Shown piece by piece: positions 1 through 12,000 of a stretch of 64,000 bases of DNA. The notes beneath the pieces are model-generated. The model was not told where the DNA came from. It searched no databases and saw nothing but the letters and a program-made list of their open reading frames with translations. Within the stretch, counting starts at the first letter, position 1. Each line of letters starts with the position of its first letter. Source of the DNA: Bursaphelenchus xylophilus (lineage: Eukaryota; Nematoda; Chromadorea; Rhabditida; Aphelenchoididae); the NCBI GenBank assembly GCA_904066235.2, contig CAJFCV020000006.1, forward strand, positions 1,860,001-1,924,000, given 5' to 3'. A program made the position numbers and the translations under genes.

Positions 1-41
1 ATGGCTTTAGATGGGTAAAGGTTGAGAAAATCGAAGGATAA

Positions 42-283
42 AGCTGGCTTTATAGAAGGAACTGGTTAGAATTTGAACGAAACATCAATGTAAAGACAAT
101 TATCATCAGTAAAAATGTTTTATATATTGAATATGGCGATAATTCCCCATTGAGGGTCGACTTTGCCATGTACAACATAAAAGTATGGCTGGGACAACCG
201 CGAAACCATGACAAACTAATTGAAAACAGTATTATAACGAAGAATGGGGAAGATTATTTGATTTTCAACATCGACAATTCGAG
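42..283 (+). pseudogene. 3' part of an unrecognised gene, possibly broken
   Basis: An open frame runs from 42 through a coding-like stretch (residues such as NVLYIEYGDNSPLRVDFAMY followed by KVWLGQPRNHDKL). The same frame is open upstream from 3 to 38 (GFRWVKVEKIEG) but is cut by a TAA at 39-41, so either the gene is broken or an exon boundary lies there. A plausible donor, GAGT followed by GTAAGG, ends the exon at about 283. The composition looks coding rather than repeat-derived. I do not recognise the family; length and style would fit one of the large nematode F-box-associated or similar families, but that is a guess. It converges on the 3' end of sup-12. The beginning of the gene lies outside the window. 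Confidence 0.35.
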
Positions 284-383
284 TGTAAGGCCTTCATATT
301 ACACTTTTACAAAGATCTTTGAAATTGCACAGTGCAGTTTAAAAATTTTTGTAAGGTGCAAAAACGAGCGCCTTGGCCACTGT

Positions 384-3300
384 TTAATAAGGGCTGACTC
401 TGTGCTTTTCTCGCTCCTTCCGGTAGGTCAGCGAGTTCGAAGCGGCCGCCACGGTTTGGGCCTGGAATTGCGCGGCCAGCTCGGCTGCCGTCGGCTGCGC
501 TTGCTGCTGTTGTTGTTGCTGCGCCAGTAGCGCCGCGTAGTTCAGGTAGGCCTGGTTGGCTTGAGGAAGCGCGGCGAGTTGGGCTTGAGGCTGTTGAGCC
601 GACACCATCTGGAAAATGAAGGTTTATTATATTGTACTAGGGGTGGGTGGAAGAAAATTGGTGATTTTTTGAAAAGTAGGTGGATGATAAATAAAATGTT
701 GTGTTCCTAGGCTGTATTGAGGCCTATAGCGTCGAAATAAATGTATTTTGGCGGAGAAAGAATCTGGATTTACCCATTATATTACTTTAGATCTAGCTGA
801 ATATAAGTAGTCATAACTTTGAAATGGTCGCTAACATAGTACACACAACTATCTAGAAGTCTTTATTAGGGCATAGGTTGTCTAAAACCTCATTTTGCTT
901 GGTTTTCCATCACAAATTTGTGGATGATATTACTTTAGTCATCAATTTCAAAAAATTGATCGTAATTTTTTTGCTCATCAAAAATACATCCATTTTAGCA
1001 TTCAAGTAGATTATCTACACTCCAACTCACAAACCATACCTGATGCGCAGTCAGTTGTTGCATCTGCGCTTGCGCAATCGCCGCCAACATTTGTTGGTTG
1101 AGTTGCCCGGCCAACGGATTGATCATCTGACCGGTAGCGGCGGCGGTGGTTGCAACTGGCGAATAAAGTTGTTGAACACTGAAAATTCAATACGATTATA
1201 CAGTAGCCCAAGAAAAGGAATGTTAATTTTGAGGAAAATTTTTGAAAATCCCCCAAAGGCGGAAAATTGGTGGTTTTTAGTGTAAAAAGGAGAGAAACGG
1301 ATGAAAATTGGGAGTAGCTGGTCATTTTTATTAGTTTATAAGAAGCTAGGCACTAAAAGCGACACAAAAATTGAGCAAATTTCCAAGAAATCTTGATTTT
1401 TTCAAGATTTTTGCTTCAAAATCCCCAAAAACGCTCAAAAAACCGCGAAATTCCTGTTAATACCAATGCCACTTCAAATAAACCAGTGTGAAACGCCCTT
1501 CAGTGGTCTTTTGCCCTCACTCATTCCGCACTGTGCACATCAAAAGTACGCCAAACAAGGGTCCTAATTTCGCTGAAATTGGATTATACGGCCCTCGAGT
1601 TTGTGGTCTCCGATTTCAAAGGCCGACATTGACGCAAAAAATTTGTTATTACCGGATGTTTTCGCCGCCGCTAAAAATACCGGTTGTCAGAAAACGGGTC
1701 CGGTTTGCCTTTTTTTTCGACGTAAGCAAGTTACTGTTGTTTGAAGTGGGGAGAAGTTTCGGATTTGGGGTTTTTTAAAGTCAGAGGGGTAAAACAAGAA
1801 CCTTATGATCAAATTAGTACCATATACAGTGGGGGACCTGATCCAGTGGCAAAAAACGTAGCTTTTTGCATCCGGGAAGTATCAAAAATGTGACAAAATG
1901 CTTCCCTCTCCAAGTGAAAAAAGTTTTGAAGGCGCGCTTTTGAAATCGGAGTTTTTTTCACTTGTAGAGGAGGTATTTTGCCACATTTTTGATACTTCCT
2001 GGATGCAAAATGGTACGTTTTTTGCCACTGGATCAGGTCCACCACTGTAGCACTATTCCAATCCAGTTTCAGTCAAATTTCCGCGATTTTAGGCTAAATC
2101 AAGTTTTCGTGGTGGGACCCAAAATTAGGTCTAAGCCTCTCAAAACCAAGAATAAAGTCTGTATTAGACTTTACAAGGTATATTTAGACTATGCAGAGTA
2201 TTCTAGGCCCGTTATTATCGTTTCGGTTCCATTAATTACCATATCAGTTACCGTAATCTTCAAAAAAAAAACACCGTAACCCGGCAACCACTTTCGCAAA
2301 CACCTCAGAACCACTAAGAAAAGCGCAGTTAAAAAATCAGGGAGTCCAAAAAGAAAAATAAAAAAAAACTCCAAAATGGCACACTCACCCCAAACGTCCT
2401 TGAAGCAGCTGGAGTTGTTGCTGAAGTTGCAGTTGTGGTGCAAGTGCGGTGGTAAAGGCTGTAACATGAGCAAAACAGTAAAAAGGAAAACCAATCAAGT
2501 TACATTGTCAGAGAAATCGGTTGACTAATCTCATTTCGAAAATTTGTTGGGTTACTGTAAATTTAACGTTCAAAATGGGAGTTTATGGACTCGAAAAATG
2601 TTTAATGGTTATTATTCGGTACTAGTCGTAGCCTTAGGGCCTATTTCGATAATTTTTCCGGTTCTCAGATTTTCGTGACAGGACCTTTTGGGTCCCACCA
2701 CGAAAACCTGAAACTCCTCGGAAACAGCTCTAAATGTTCTGTTGTGGATTTGTAGCTCACATAAAGTTCAGCACGGCATGTTTACAGCATAGAAAAGGGC
2801 CATGACGTCAATATTCTAATGAACTTTGGCTCGGGGGTGCATTTCAAAAAAGAGATTAAAAATAACTCAAAGCAGACCCAAAAAAACTTGGAAACCATGG
2901 AATTCACAACTATGACACACGTCAAGGAAAAGCCTACATCATTCCGCGCTCATTCGCTTCGCTTTCGCCTAGTATATTATACTTTTACACTACAAAGTTA
3001 CAGTAATCTCTCCAGACTCAAACACGACCCGAAACTCAGGGATATAGGCCACATATATAGAAGGCGACGTATTTTACAAGCAATTATCAATGAATTTGCC
3101 GAAAGTTTTGGCTTTTTGGCATCAATTTGGGTCCTACCACGAAAACATGGAAAATCGAAAATTTATCTCAAAGCCGCCGAAAATAGCTAGAGTACATCCC
3201 TGAGCGTCTTATTAAGGCCGTACTAAAATTATTAAGATACTACAACACTACTTTTTTCGCTTCTTACCCGACAAATTCACATTATTCCTTGGTTTTGCTC

Positions 3301-4020
3301 CCAAAACGGCCAAGTTCACGTTGGCCTTGCGCCCGTCGATGATGGGATTGGGGTCGCGGCAAGCCTTTTCGGCGTCCGTCTTCTCCTTCATCGTTACGAA
3401 CCCATAGCCTCGGGATTTTTGGGTCTGTCGGTCCGTTATGACGACCGCTTCCTCAATCTCCCCAAATTGCTTGAAATAATCGTGCAGGGTCTGGTCGGTG
3501 GTGTGATAGGGAAGGCCACCGACGAAGATCTTGGTGAAAGTCGTGTCTCGAGAACCGGTGGGAGTGGTGGAAGCGCTTGAGTCCGCAGCCTGAAAGAAAA
3601 ATTGGGGAATTAGTTGGAGTCATGTGTAATATACGGATTTTTAGGTGCCTTAATACGCTTAAAAAGTGGAAAGCAAGTGACAAACTGGCCTACAGACGGC
3701 TATAAATGCGTCTGTGATAAAAATTTGTACGAATTTTGATAGTCACTATGACCCGCTCTGGGTCCCACCACGAAAATTTGAATTTTCTTAAAATTACTCG
3801 GGAAAGGTAGCAAATTGTTCTATGCGAACTTGAGATTCAAATTATGACTTTGCACCGTGTTTAAACGCTTCAAAAAACTTACTTGGCCACCATTTGAATT
3901 GGTGGAGATGGTAACGGCCGCCGACGTTTGCGGCACCAAATTCGCGGCCATTGTGGCCTGCAAAAGCGGGTCCGCGAAGGCGTTGGGAGCCAATTGCCCA
4001 TAAAGCGCAGCGGGCAACAT
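384..4020 (-). CDS. sup-12: SUP-12 / RBM24-RBM38-type RNA-binding protein, five exons, complete
   Basis: Exons on the minus strand: 4020-3883, 3589-3268, 2458-2389, 1178-1040, 608-384. They join in one frame to 297 residues. A single RRM spans about residues 65-141, with RNP2 as KIFVGGLPY (66-74) and RNP1 as SRGYGFVTM (105-113), followed by the [12 protein letters not shown] stretch typical of SUP-12/RBM24/RBM38. The remainder is a Gln/Ala-rich tail (a Q7 run in the last exon) ending SPY. In C. elegans, SUP-12 is a nuclear splicing factor that binds GU-rich intronic sites and controls muscle- and neuron-specific alternative splicing (for example egl-15 and unc-60), often with Fox-1-family proteins. 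All donors are GT and acceptors match TTTCAG or close variants. C. elegans SUP-12 is somewhat shorter; the extra length is in the low-complexity tail. Identification is by recognised sequence; the symbol is by orthology. Confidence 0.93.
1827..2047. mobile_element. Tc1/mariner-like MITE (CAGTGG family), TA target duplication
   Basis: A 221-bp element in the fourth sup-12 intron, starting CAGTGGGGGACCTGATCCAG and ending with its inverted copy CTGGATCAGGTCCACCACTG. It is flanked by TA on both sides, the target duplication of the Tc1/mariner superfamily. The inverted repeats run far into the element (GGCAAAAAACGT, CCGGGAAGTATC, CTCTCCAAGTGAAAAA). It has no coding capacity. The same family recurs at 18441-18873, 36062-36512 and 41229-41690. 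Confidence 0.85.
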
Positions 4021-4121
4021 CCTTTTTATTCAATTTCCGGGGGATGCGAACAAAACCTGTCCAATTTTAGGTAATACCCGACCAAAATTCACCAAATTTC
4101 ACGGGCTTCTCGCTGGGATCT
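4021..4121 (-). promoter_or_regulatory. sup-12 5' leader with upstream splice acceptor
   Basis: Read on the minus strand, CATTTCAG ends at 4120 and is followed by about 99 bases of leader up to the ATG at 4020. The acceptor could serve a spliced leader or a 5' UTR intron. No upstream exon could be identified. Confidence 0.4.
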
Positions 4122-7100
4122 GAAATGAGTTTGCGTGTAACGAAACGAATACTAGAGGAAGCAGTTGTTGGGGGTGCGAAATCACAACTGCGGTGCGTTT
4201 CAGTCACCAAAACATTCGCATTTCGCACGAAATTCAACCGAAAACAGGGAGATTAGGAGTTTCGGCGGGGGAAATCGCCAAATTGGTCGGGGAAATCAGT
4301 GAAATTCAGGGTGATTCTGAATTTTATTGATTTCCCAATCAATATGGAGGATTTCCCCGGCCGGAATTAGTTGAGGAACACGGCAAATATTCAGTTTACA
4401 CAGGAAAATATTACACGTACCGACTGAAATGAAGATGGAGAAGAAAATCGCGGAAAAATTAGAAAAATATTTGAGGACGACAGAGTTTTTAGGAGAATTG
4501 GAGGGTATGGGATGTGAGGAGACTGTGTAGGAATAGGTAGATGGGATGTTTAGCGGTTTTGATATAATTTTAGGGGCTTATTTCAGATATTGTTTTAGGT
4601 AAAAAAAAGTAAATTTTTGTGGAAACACGATGAAATCTGGGCAAAAATAGTTAGCTTGTGGCATATTCAGACTGTCTAGTGACTGTCAAAACTTTTTTGT
4701 CCCAAAAGATTACTGTAATTTCCGATTTTTCTCCATTTTTTCCGAAATGGCTCAAAAATCGGTCAAAGTGAAAGAAAAATTTGTTTAAAATTTAATGAAC
4801 CCCCCTAGTAAACAGAGCTTATTTCGCGTACAACAACTGCTCAGGGCATTCGCCGTACATCCCCCCTCCCCAACACTTGTAAACCATTATGAAATTTGAG
4901 ACAAAATCTCGGGGAAGGCCTCTCATGTGATAAGTCGAATCAAGAAAGAGTGAGGATTTTTTGATTGGATTCCCGTCCGCTCCCCACGCTTATGCCACGA
5001 TTTATGGCCTAGCCACTTCATCTTCCCCCATTCGTGGGGCACGTCGCCACCCAATTCTTTGATGGATCCGCATCCATCAAAGAATTGGGGGCCAAATCTT
5101 GAGGCGATGTGGGGATTTTGGGCCCCAAAAAATTTCGGGGACAGAAAAAGTAACGAAATTGTTGGGAAAAGTGAAAACCGAGAGCAGGGCCAGATCCCCC
5201 CGCCCGATCGAGGGCTCTCGAGATCAGGCCGCCGATCCGACAGCAGCGCTGTCTGCTCCGTCTGGCCGCTTAAACTTTGGGGGCGAAAGCCGAGGCGCTG
5301 TGATTGTTTGCGCCGCCACAACGCGCTCCCTCCAACTTCTGCGCTTAGATATTGCGGGTGGAGTGGACGTTGAGGAGTGGCGGATGATGTGAGACGACAG
5401 AAATTTGCATATTCTTACTGTAACACAGAGATTTTTCGAATCTCCCAAAACTTGATTTTTGGAGAAAAATGGGTGGGAATAGTAAAAGGGAGAATAGAAA
5501 TCAATAAAAATTAGTTCAAAAATACTGATTACATCATGTACTAGCGCTGTAGGCATAAAAAATCTCAAAAATTATATTATACATGATGTCCCAAAGAAAA
5601 AAATTTGAGATTTTCCGAAGTCCAATAAACCCACTCTCCTTTCCATAGCTTAGACGCGGCGTATTTTACACAATCCACTAGAAAATCCCATAAAAACCTT
5701 TATTTTCCCATAATTTTTCCCCCAAATCCCCCATTTCCCACAAAAAATCATATGAGATCCCATCGAAAACTTGGCCAAATCCCCACCCTGAATATTCGGC
5801 TAGACCTCTCAACTCACTTGATCAGTCGAAAGCCCGGGTTTTTTCCGCGTTTCCCTCATCATTTGGCCAAATATCCGCTGAAAAGCGAGAGAGAACGCTG
5901 AACGAGGAGAGTGGGTAGAGAAAAGCGGGGTTTTGAGATTGCGAGAGGAGCAGGAGGATCACAGAGGGAAGATTTGTGGGCTAAAGCCACCCTCAATGTG
6001 TTTGAAAAGCTGTTTGGACAGGGGTACTTGGGGAAAAGTGAAAAATTGAGCGCATAATCGACAAAAGTCATCTAAAATAAGGTGAAAAAATTGGGTTTAA
6101 GGTAAAATACGCCTTTTTAGAGTAGTAAAAAATTACTGCTGATCTCCTAAATTAAGTTTGGAGCAGAGCAAAGGTAGTAGGAACAACAAAAAGTCGAAAA
6201 AATCAAAGCCTGAAACCAGATATCCCCGATTATTTGCCTAGCCATCGAGAATTCAGCCGTTTGGCGGCTTGGAAATGACCGGTAATTACACTAGCTGGCC
6301 GGATAATATTACGGGAAATAAAATTCGTGTAGTTGTCTGGGATAAAAGCGAGATTTGTTCCGGTTTTATCGCGAAAAAATTGGGAATTTTGAGGAAATTT
6401 CGATGATAATACAGTAGCTTACTGTAGTGGTTAAAATATTTTTTTGGGAATTGTAAAATACGGGATGAAGGTTCAAAAAAATTTTTAAAATTTTACAAAA
6501 AACGATAATTTTCAAAATGAAAAACCAAAAAATTCCGAACAAAATCGACTCGATTTGATGTCGTAAGGCCCTCGAAAGCTCACAGAAATTGAAAAACTGT
6601 TATTTTGAACCCCAGTTTTTCCCTCGAAACCCCAAAATCGAAGCCAATAACCCCGCAATTCTCGTCCCTCTCTATGACTACGCCGAAAGTCATGGATATC
6701 ACGACGGAAGAGGCGGTTGGAAACGGAAAATTTTGCAGATCTTTGACAAATTTTAGTTAGATAACAGAATGGATCTCACTAAACAATAGGAGCGTTATGA
6801 AAGCGCGGTTAAAATGAGGAAACATAGGTTTCCGCAGACAAATGAGTGGTCTTGGCGCGAAGGTGCCTCCGAATGGAGAGGAAAATTTGCAAACAATATG
6901 CTGTTCGGCTTTAGAAACTGAGCCTGCATACGTGACACGAATTTTTGAGGGTCAAGCGAAGCTTTGACCGCTCAGGGAAATTAATGAGTAGAGGGAGAAT
7001 TTAAATTTTGGTCTCGCAGCGAAAACTTGAGACGCATGTTAATTTTTTTGGCTTATAGAGCGTTTACGAGAATCCTTGGACATGTGTAAAAGTGATTTTG

Positions 7101-7555
7101 AAAAATTTTTGGTTTCGAAAATTGATAAATGGGTCTCACCACGAAAACTTGATTAGTCCTAAAATCGCAAGAAAAGAGGGTAAAATTAAAATACAATTAT
7201 AGTAGATGAGTTGTTGTTAATTCTAATTGTAAAATACGTTCTTTTCGCAGAAATCGAAAAAAATTTTTAATATTTTTTTTCAAAAAAAATTTTTCGCTCA
7301 AAAAACTAAAAACCCCTTTGGCAATAGACCTAAAAACCTTTGCAAATGTCAGTTAGGGTGGTAGAGAAATTTTTAGTAACAATATTTTAACTACTTCCAT
7401 AAGTTAGACCGGAAAACAGTAATAAACACAATAAAACGTTCCGCTATTTGCCCATTTATTGGTGAAAACGATACGGAAGAGTTATGTAAACATTACGAAT
7501 TACCCCCACACTCTGCCACTCGATAACAAAACTATGACCTGGAAAAAATTTCGTG
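4122..7555. other. Intergenic region upstream of sup-12
   Basis: No exon with credible coding content was found. The stretch is AT-rich, with a more GC-rich patch at about 5180-5400 lacking a supported reading frame, and a perfect hairpin at 5050-5089 listed separately. The motif family GGGTCYCACCACGAAAAC occurs at 7132. The GC-rich patch may be regulatory, but nothing in the sequence proves it. Confidence 0.5.
5050..5089. repeat. Perfect 18-bp inverted repeat with 4-nt loop
   Basis: CCCAATTCTTTGATGGAT at 5050-5067 is followed by CCGC and then by its exact reverse complement at 5072-5089. No mismatch occurs in the stem. It is not part of any other repeat family visible in the window. Confidence 0.9.
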
Positions 7556-7559
7556 GGGA

Positions 7560-7795
7560 AAAATAAGTTTTTGCACAGTGCAAAGTTGTAGTTGAAAAAA
7601 GCCTAGGGTTTTGCACTGTGCGAAATTTTAGTGGAAAAAAGCCTAGAGTTTTGCACAGTGCGAAATTTTAGGGGCAAAAGGCCTAGGGTTTTGCACTGTG
7701 CGAAATTTTAGGGGCAAAAAGCCTAGGGTTTTGCACTGTGCGAAATTTTAGTTGAAAAAAGCCTGAACTTTTGCACTGTGCGCCTTTTGATATCA
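7560..7795. repeat. GCACNGTGC palindrome array
   Basis: Five to six tandem units of a little under 50 bp alternate a GCACAGTGC or GCACTGTGC palindrome with spacers of the type AGTTGAAAAAAGCCTAGGGT. The orientation is opposite to the arrays at 13.2-15.1 kb, whose spacers read CCTAGGCTTTTTTCAACT. Non-coding. Confidence 0.9.
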
Positions 7796-8522
7796 AGGTG
7801 AATATCCCCGCCGGACTGAAAACAATTGAAGTCTCATCCCTCGCGGCCAGAACCGAGTCAAAGGTTTCAGGTTTCGGCCTCGCAAACCCCGCATTTCACA
7901 GCATTTTTCCGCGGGCCCCAGCGGAAAAGTGAATAGCAATTTCGGCCTAACGACCGTTTTAAAGCCGGTTTTTCGGCCGTTTTAAGCGTTAGGTGAATAT
8001 CCAGATGCGCTAAGACAAGAAAAAGGCGAGGAAAAGCAGAGATTCGGCAATAATAGAGGGGCTGCGGGAAAATATGGTTATGGAAACGATGATTTTAGGG
8101 TAAACCCGTGGAGTGGAGGTAAAATAGGGTAAAAATGACAGGTTTTGAATATTTAATTCTTCCTAAAAAATAGTAAAAAACTTCTAGTATCTTGAAGTGG
8201 CAACTGATCACCCGGAGAAACGATTTTCGATCTAAAATTCCGAGGTTTTAACAACTATGTCAAGTGTAACATATAAATCAAAAAAGCGCTAAAATCGGCA
8301 AAATTGATGACATATCTACAGAATAGGGCCTACAAAACTTATTAAAGCCGATAAATTTTTCACGCGGGCAGAGGGAACCCTGTAAATTGGGATTTATCCC
8401 TACAGCTATCAAGTACAATATAAGGTGTGAAAAAGTCTCAAAAATCCAAACACAATCAAAATCCAACGCTCTAGAGTAATTACTGCGGGTTTACACTCCT
8501 CCAACAGTAACTGACAACACTA
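7796..8522. other. Intergenic, no gene seen
   Basis: A slightly GC-richer patch (7800-8000) is followed by AT-rich sequence. No exon, RNA gene or strong repeat structure was recognised. Confidence 0.5.
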
Positions 8523-9044
8523 GAATTGGAGGGCTGACCTTGTTTTAGACCATTAGATTGACGTATCAAGAGTAGTATAATTTGGATGATAAAAGGTTTG
8601 AATATTTTTAAAATGGAAAAAAAGTATCCAAAATGATGTTCTGAGTCGCTGTGATATCAAATACGGAGTTCGTAGGTGAGACAATGGGGTCTAATTAGGA
8701 TTTGCGTTATCTATCAGTTTGTCGGGAAAATAATGAGCACTCTGTCGCATTGCAGAAAATGGATGGTGTCGCTGAAAAGTCAACTTTATTTTCAAATCAG
8801 CGACACGATCGGCGCAGCGACATCGCGCTCATTATTTTCCCGACAGACTGATAGATAGGTCAATCCCGGTTAGACCCCCTTTTCTCACCTGTGAACTCCG
8901 TATTTGGCATCATAGCCACTTAGAACAGCATTTTGGATACTTTCTTTTCTATTTAAAAAAATATTCAGACCTTTTATCATCCAAATTATATTACTCTTGA
9001 TACAAGAATCTAATGGTCTAAAACAAGGTCAGCACTCCAATTCC
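8523..9044. mobile_element. Foldback element, about 520 bp, with a MITE at its centre
   Basis: The left arm beginning GAATTGGAGGGCTGACCTTG is matched in inverted orientation by CAAGGTCAGCACTCCAATTC at the right end. Correspondence continues inward (for example TTTGGATGATAAAAGGT against ACCTTTTATCATCCAAA), with scattered mismatches. At the centre, 8711-8857, is a TGTCGGGAAAATAATG-family MITE whose own ends (CTATCAGTTTGTCGGG and CCGACAGACTGATAG) continue the symmetry. Neither arm codes for protein. Confidence 0.85.
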
Positions 9045-12000
9045 AGCGTTGCCAATCTCACCTGAGACCCCGCTCTGGGGCCTTCAACGAAAATGCCTCA
9101 TCAATTATTCGTCGGGCCGCTCTTTTCGACTCCATAACTCAGAGCCGAAAATTTTGGACGGTTTCGGAAGCCGCGGGTATTTTCGGAATCCTTCATTTGG
9201 GTTTCAAGTGATTCCCCGAGTGAAACCGCTTTCGTTTCTTCCTCCCACCCCAATCCCTTTTTTTGTTGTGGCCCAAGACAATTGGGCCGCCAAAAAGAAG
9301 CGGGAAAGAAGTCTCAGCTGGACAGTTAATAGACCCACAAGACTTCTGAAGACACCCTGCAAAGTGGAGGAGAGGGTTTCGGTTTCGTGGAGCGGGACAA
9401 GAAGTGAGGATTGTCCCAGCCCCGTGTTTATTCCCTTAACAACGGCAGTCAAGGTTGTAAATATTTGAGGACGGTGCGGTCGTGGGAAGGCCCCAGTTTG
9501 CAATGCGGTCCTCAAAGTCAGCGGACATTGAGGACAAACGGTTTGACGAGCAGTTTGGGGTTTGAAAATGGTCCTTGCAATGAGAAATGGCCAAAAAGTT
9601 TGAAGAATATGACATTGGGGGCATGGATAATATAACTGATCAAAGCTCCGACAATCAAAGTGATTATAGCTATATTTGTCATTATTCTCGCTTATTATGC
9701 AATGAACTACTATGTTAATAGTATATCAGACGAAAGTTTGCGCGCTAGAGCCCTCAAATGGCCTCGTCAATATTACACTTGGACCTGATGGCGTAGAAAA
9801 TTTGATTGAGTATGGGGACAAAAATCAGAGCTAAAAAAAAGGGCAATTGTCTTTTTTGTGGCCTAATAAGACATAAGGTGTCTTTGAAATGGCAAATCAG
9901 CCAAAAGTTTTCGCTGCGGGACCCTCAAAACGCCTCTTCAATATTGCACTTGGATCTGATGAAGACCGTAATATAAAATGAGTGAAGTCAATGAAATAAG
10001 GGATAACCAAGACGAATTCATACGCTAATGTAGTGTTCTAGGATGCCAGCTCTTATAAAAAAGTCAGAAACACCAAAGATTTTTGCGGAAACACCTTCAA
10101 AATAGACCTCTAATATTACCAATGGACTGTTGGTATGGATGATATAATTTTCTATTTTTTATCAAAAAATGAATAAAAAGTGCGGCGTATTTTACAACTA
10201 GCTTTGAAATTCACCTTTCAAACTGACCTATTACATGTTTAATTGTCAAAAAATTTCGCGGCGGGACCCGAAAAAATCGGTTTCAAGATTATCTCGGAAA
10301 TCTGGTAAGCAGAGCAGTAGAACTGTTGATAAGGAAGGAATTCGAAACCAGTGAGCTGTAAAATTAAATTTAGAGAGTGTAAAAAGGCAGCTTCTTTGTT
10401 TGTTGAAAAAATATTTTTTCCAAATTTTCGTGGCAGGACCAAAAATGGCGTTTTCTTTGGAACCAAAATCGGGAATATCCGTTTCTTCGCGCTACTGAAA
10501 AGCGGAATCAAAAAGCCTTCAGAACCGGGCGGATTTTACGACAATTCCGCGGGCCACCGACTCCACCACGGCCGGAAGGAGGACCGGCATTGTTCGGCTG
10601 TGTGGGGTCGGCGGCGAGGGAAAAACGCCGGGGGGAAATTAAAAATGAATTCGCAAAATGAAAAATTTAGACCAATTTGGAGCCGAGAACGTGCCAACAA
10701 CAAGTACGGTAGCAAAAACAATTGCATTCACAATATTTCGGCGCTCAAAAAATCATCGTAGGCCACAAAAATGACGTCATTTTCGCACCAAAAATCCCAT
10801 GCCGTTTTAATTGCGGCCCCTAACAATACGGCGACTGCGCTGTTGCCCTGCGGGTTTCCGTTGGCCCCCCGCGAAAAAAGCGGTTTTTGGAAGGCAACGG
10901 AAGTGCAATTAGGAACGACTGGAACTCCCTTCTTTCCCGCTCCATAATAAGGTTGATGAATACCGCCGCTGAAGGAATATGACATCCGCCGCGCATAAAG
11001 GGTTAATTAAGCCCAAGTTTTGGGGGAATAATACTGGCCCGCGGCCGAATTTACAATTACTTTTTTAGCGGGGAACTTTAGTTTTTTCGAAAAAAGTTGG
11101 ATTCCAACGGAATTATCGTTTTTGACGAGAAACATAAGGTTAACGGGTAAAAATCTGGATTTAAAATATAGCTTGAGGGTGTACTGTAGTAGACATCAAT
11201 TGCAGTATGATGGCGACTTTGTTTTCTCCGATTTTCTGGCCATTTTCGCGGTGGGACCCAAAAAATTGAAACTCCGAAAGAAATCGTATTTTACAAAAGA
11301 AAATATGCCGAAAGTCTAATGAATTTGATGTCACATTTTAGCCTGAGGGCCTACAAAAAATCTAAAAGCCAATACATCTTAGGATACTTTCTTTTTCCCC
11401 GATTTTCGCGCGATTTTCGTCGTAGGACCCAAAAGAAGTTGAAGTCCCGAAAGAAATTGTATTTTACGCAATAAAATAAGCTGAGATTGTAATGAAATTG
11501 ATGTCACATTTTAGCTTGAGGGCCTACGAAAAATCTATAAGTCAATCCATCCCAGGGTACCCTCGTTTTTCCCAATTTCCATGCGATTTTCGCGGTGAGA
11601 CCCAACTATTTTGGGAAATGTAAAAAGATGGCTGTAGCTATTCAACCAAGGTATATCTAATAATGACAAATTTTGGAAAACAATCTAGAAACTCTGTGCT
11701 AGCTATGTCCACCGCAAAAAATTTCCATTTCCCTCTTTTCTTGACGGATTTTTCGGTCCCAACACGAAAACCCTGAAAATCAGGGTGATCGCTGAATATC
11801 CCGGCAAATCAAAAAAGAAAAGACTGGAAGAGACCGGAATGTCAGAATTGAAGGAAAACGTGAAGAAATTAGTAAATCATGTAAAAAATACGACATAAAA
11901 TACGTTTAAAAAACCTCAAAAACCTCTCCACGGCATCCAGGAATCCCGGTGGTTATTCGCTCGGACAAGGACGTTCAAAAAACACTGCAAAGAACGAAAA

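Noticed and set aside
9049..9515. Overlapping frames of 139 and 103 codons in a GC-richer stretch
   Set aside because: No recognisable protein, no clear start context or flanking splice sites; both strands are open to a similar degree.
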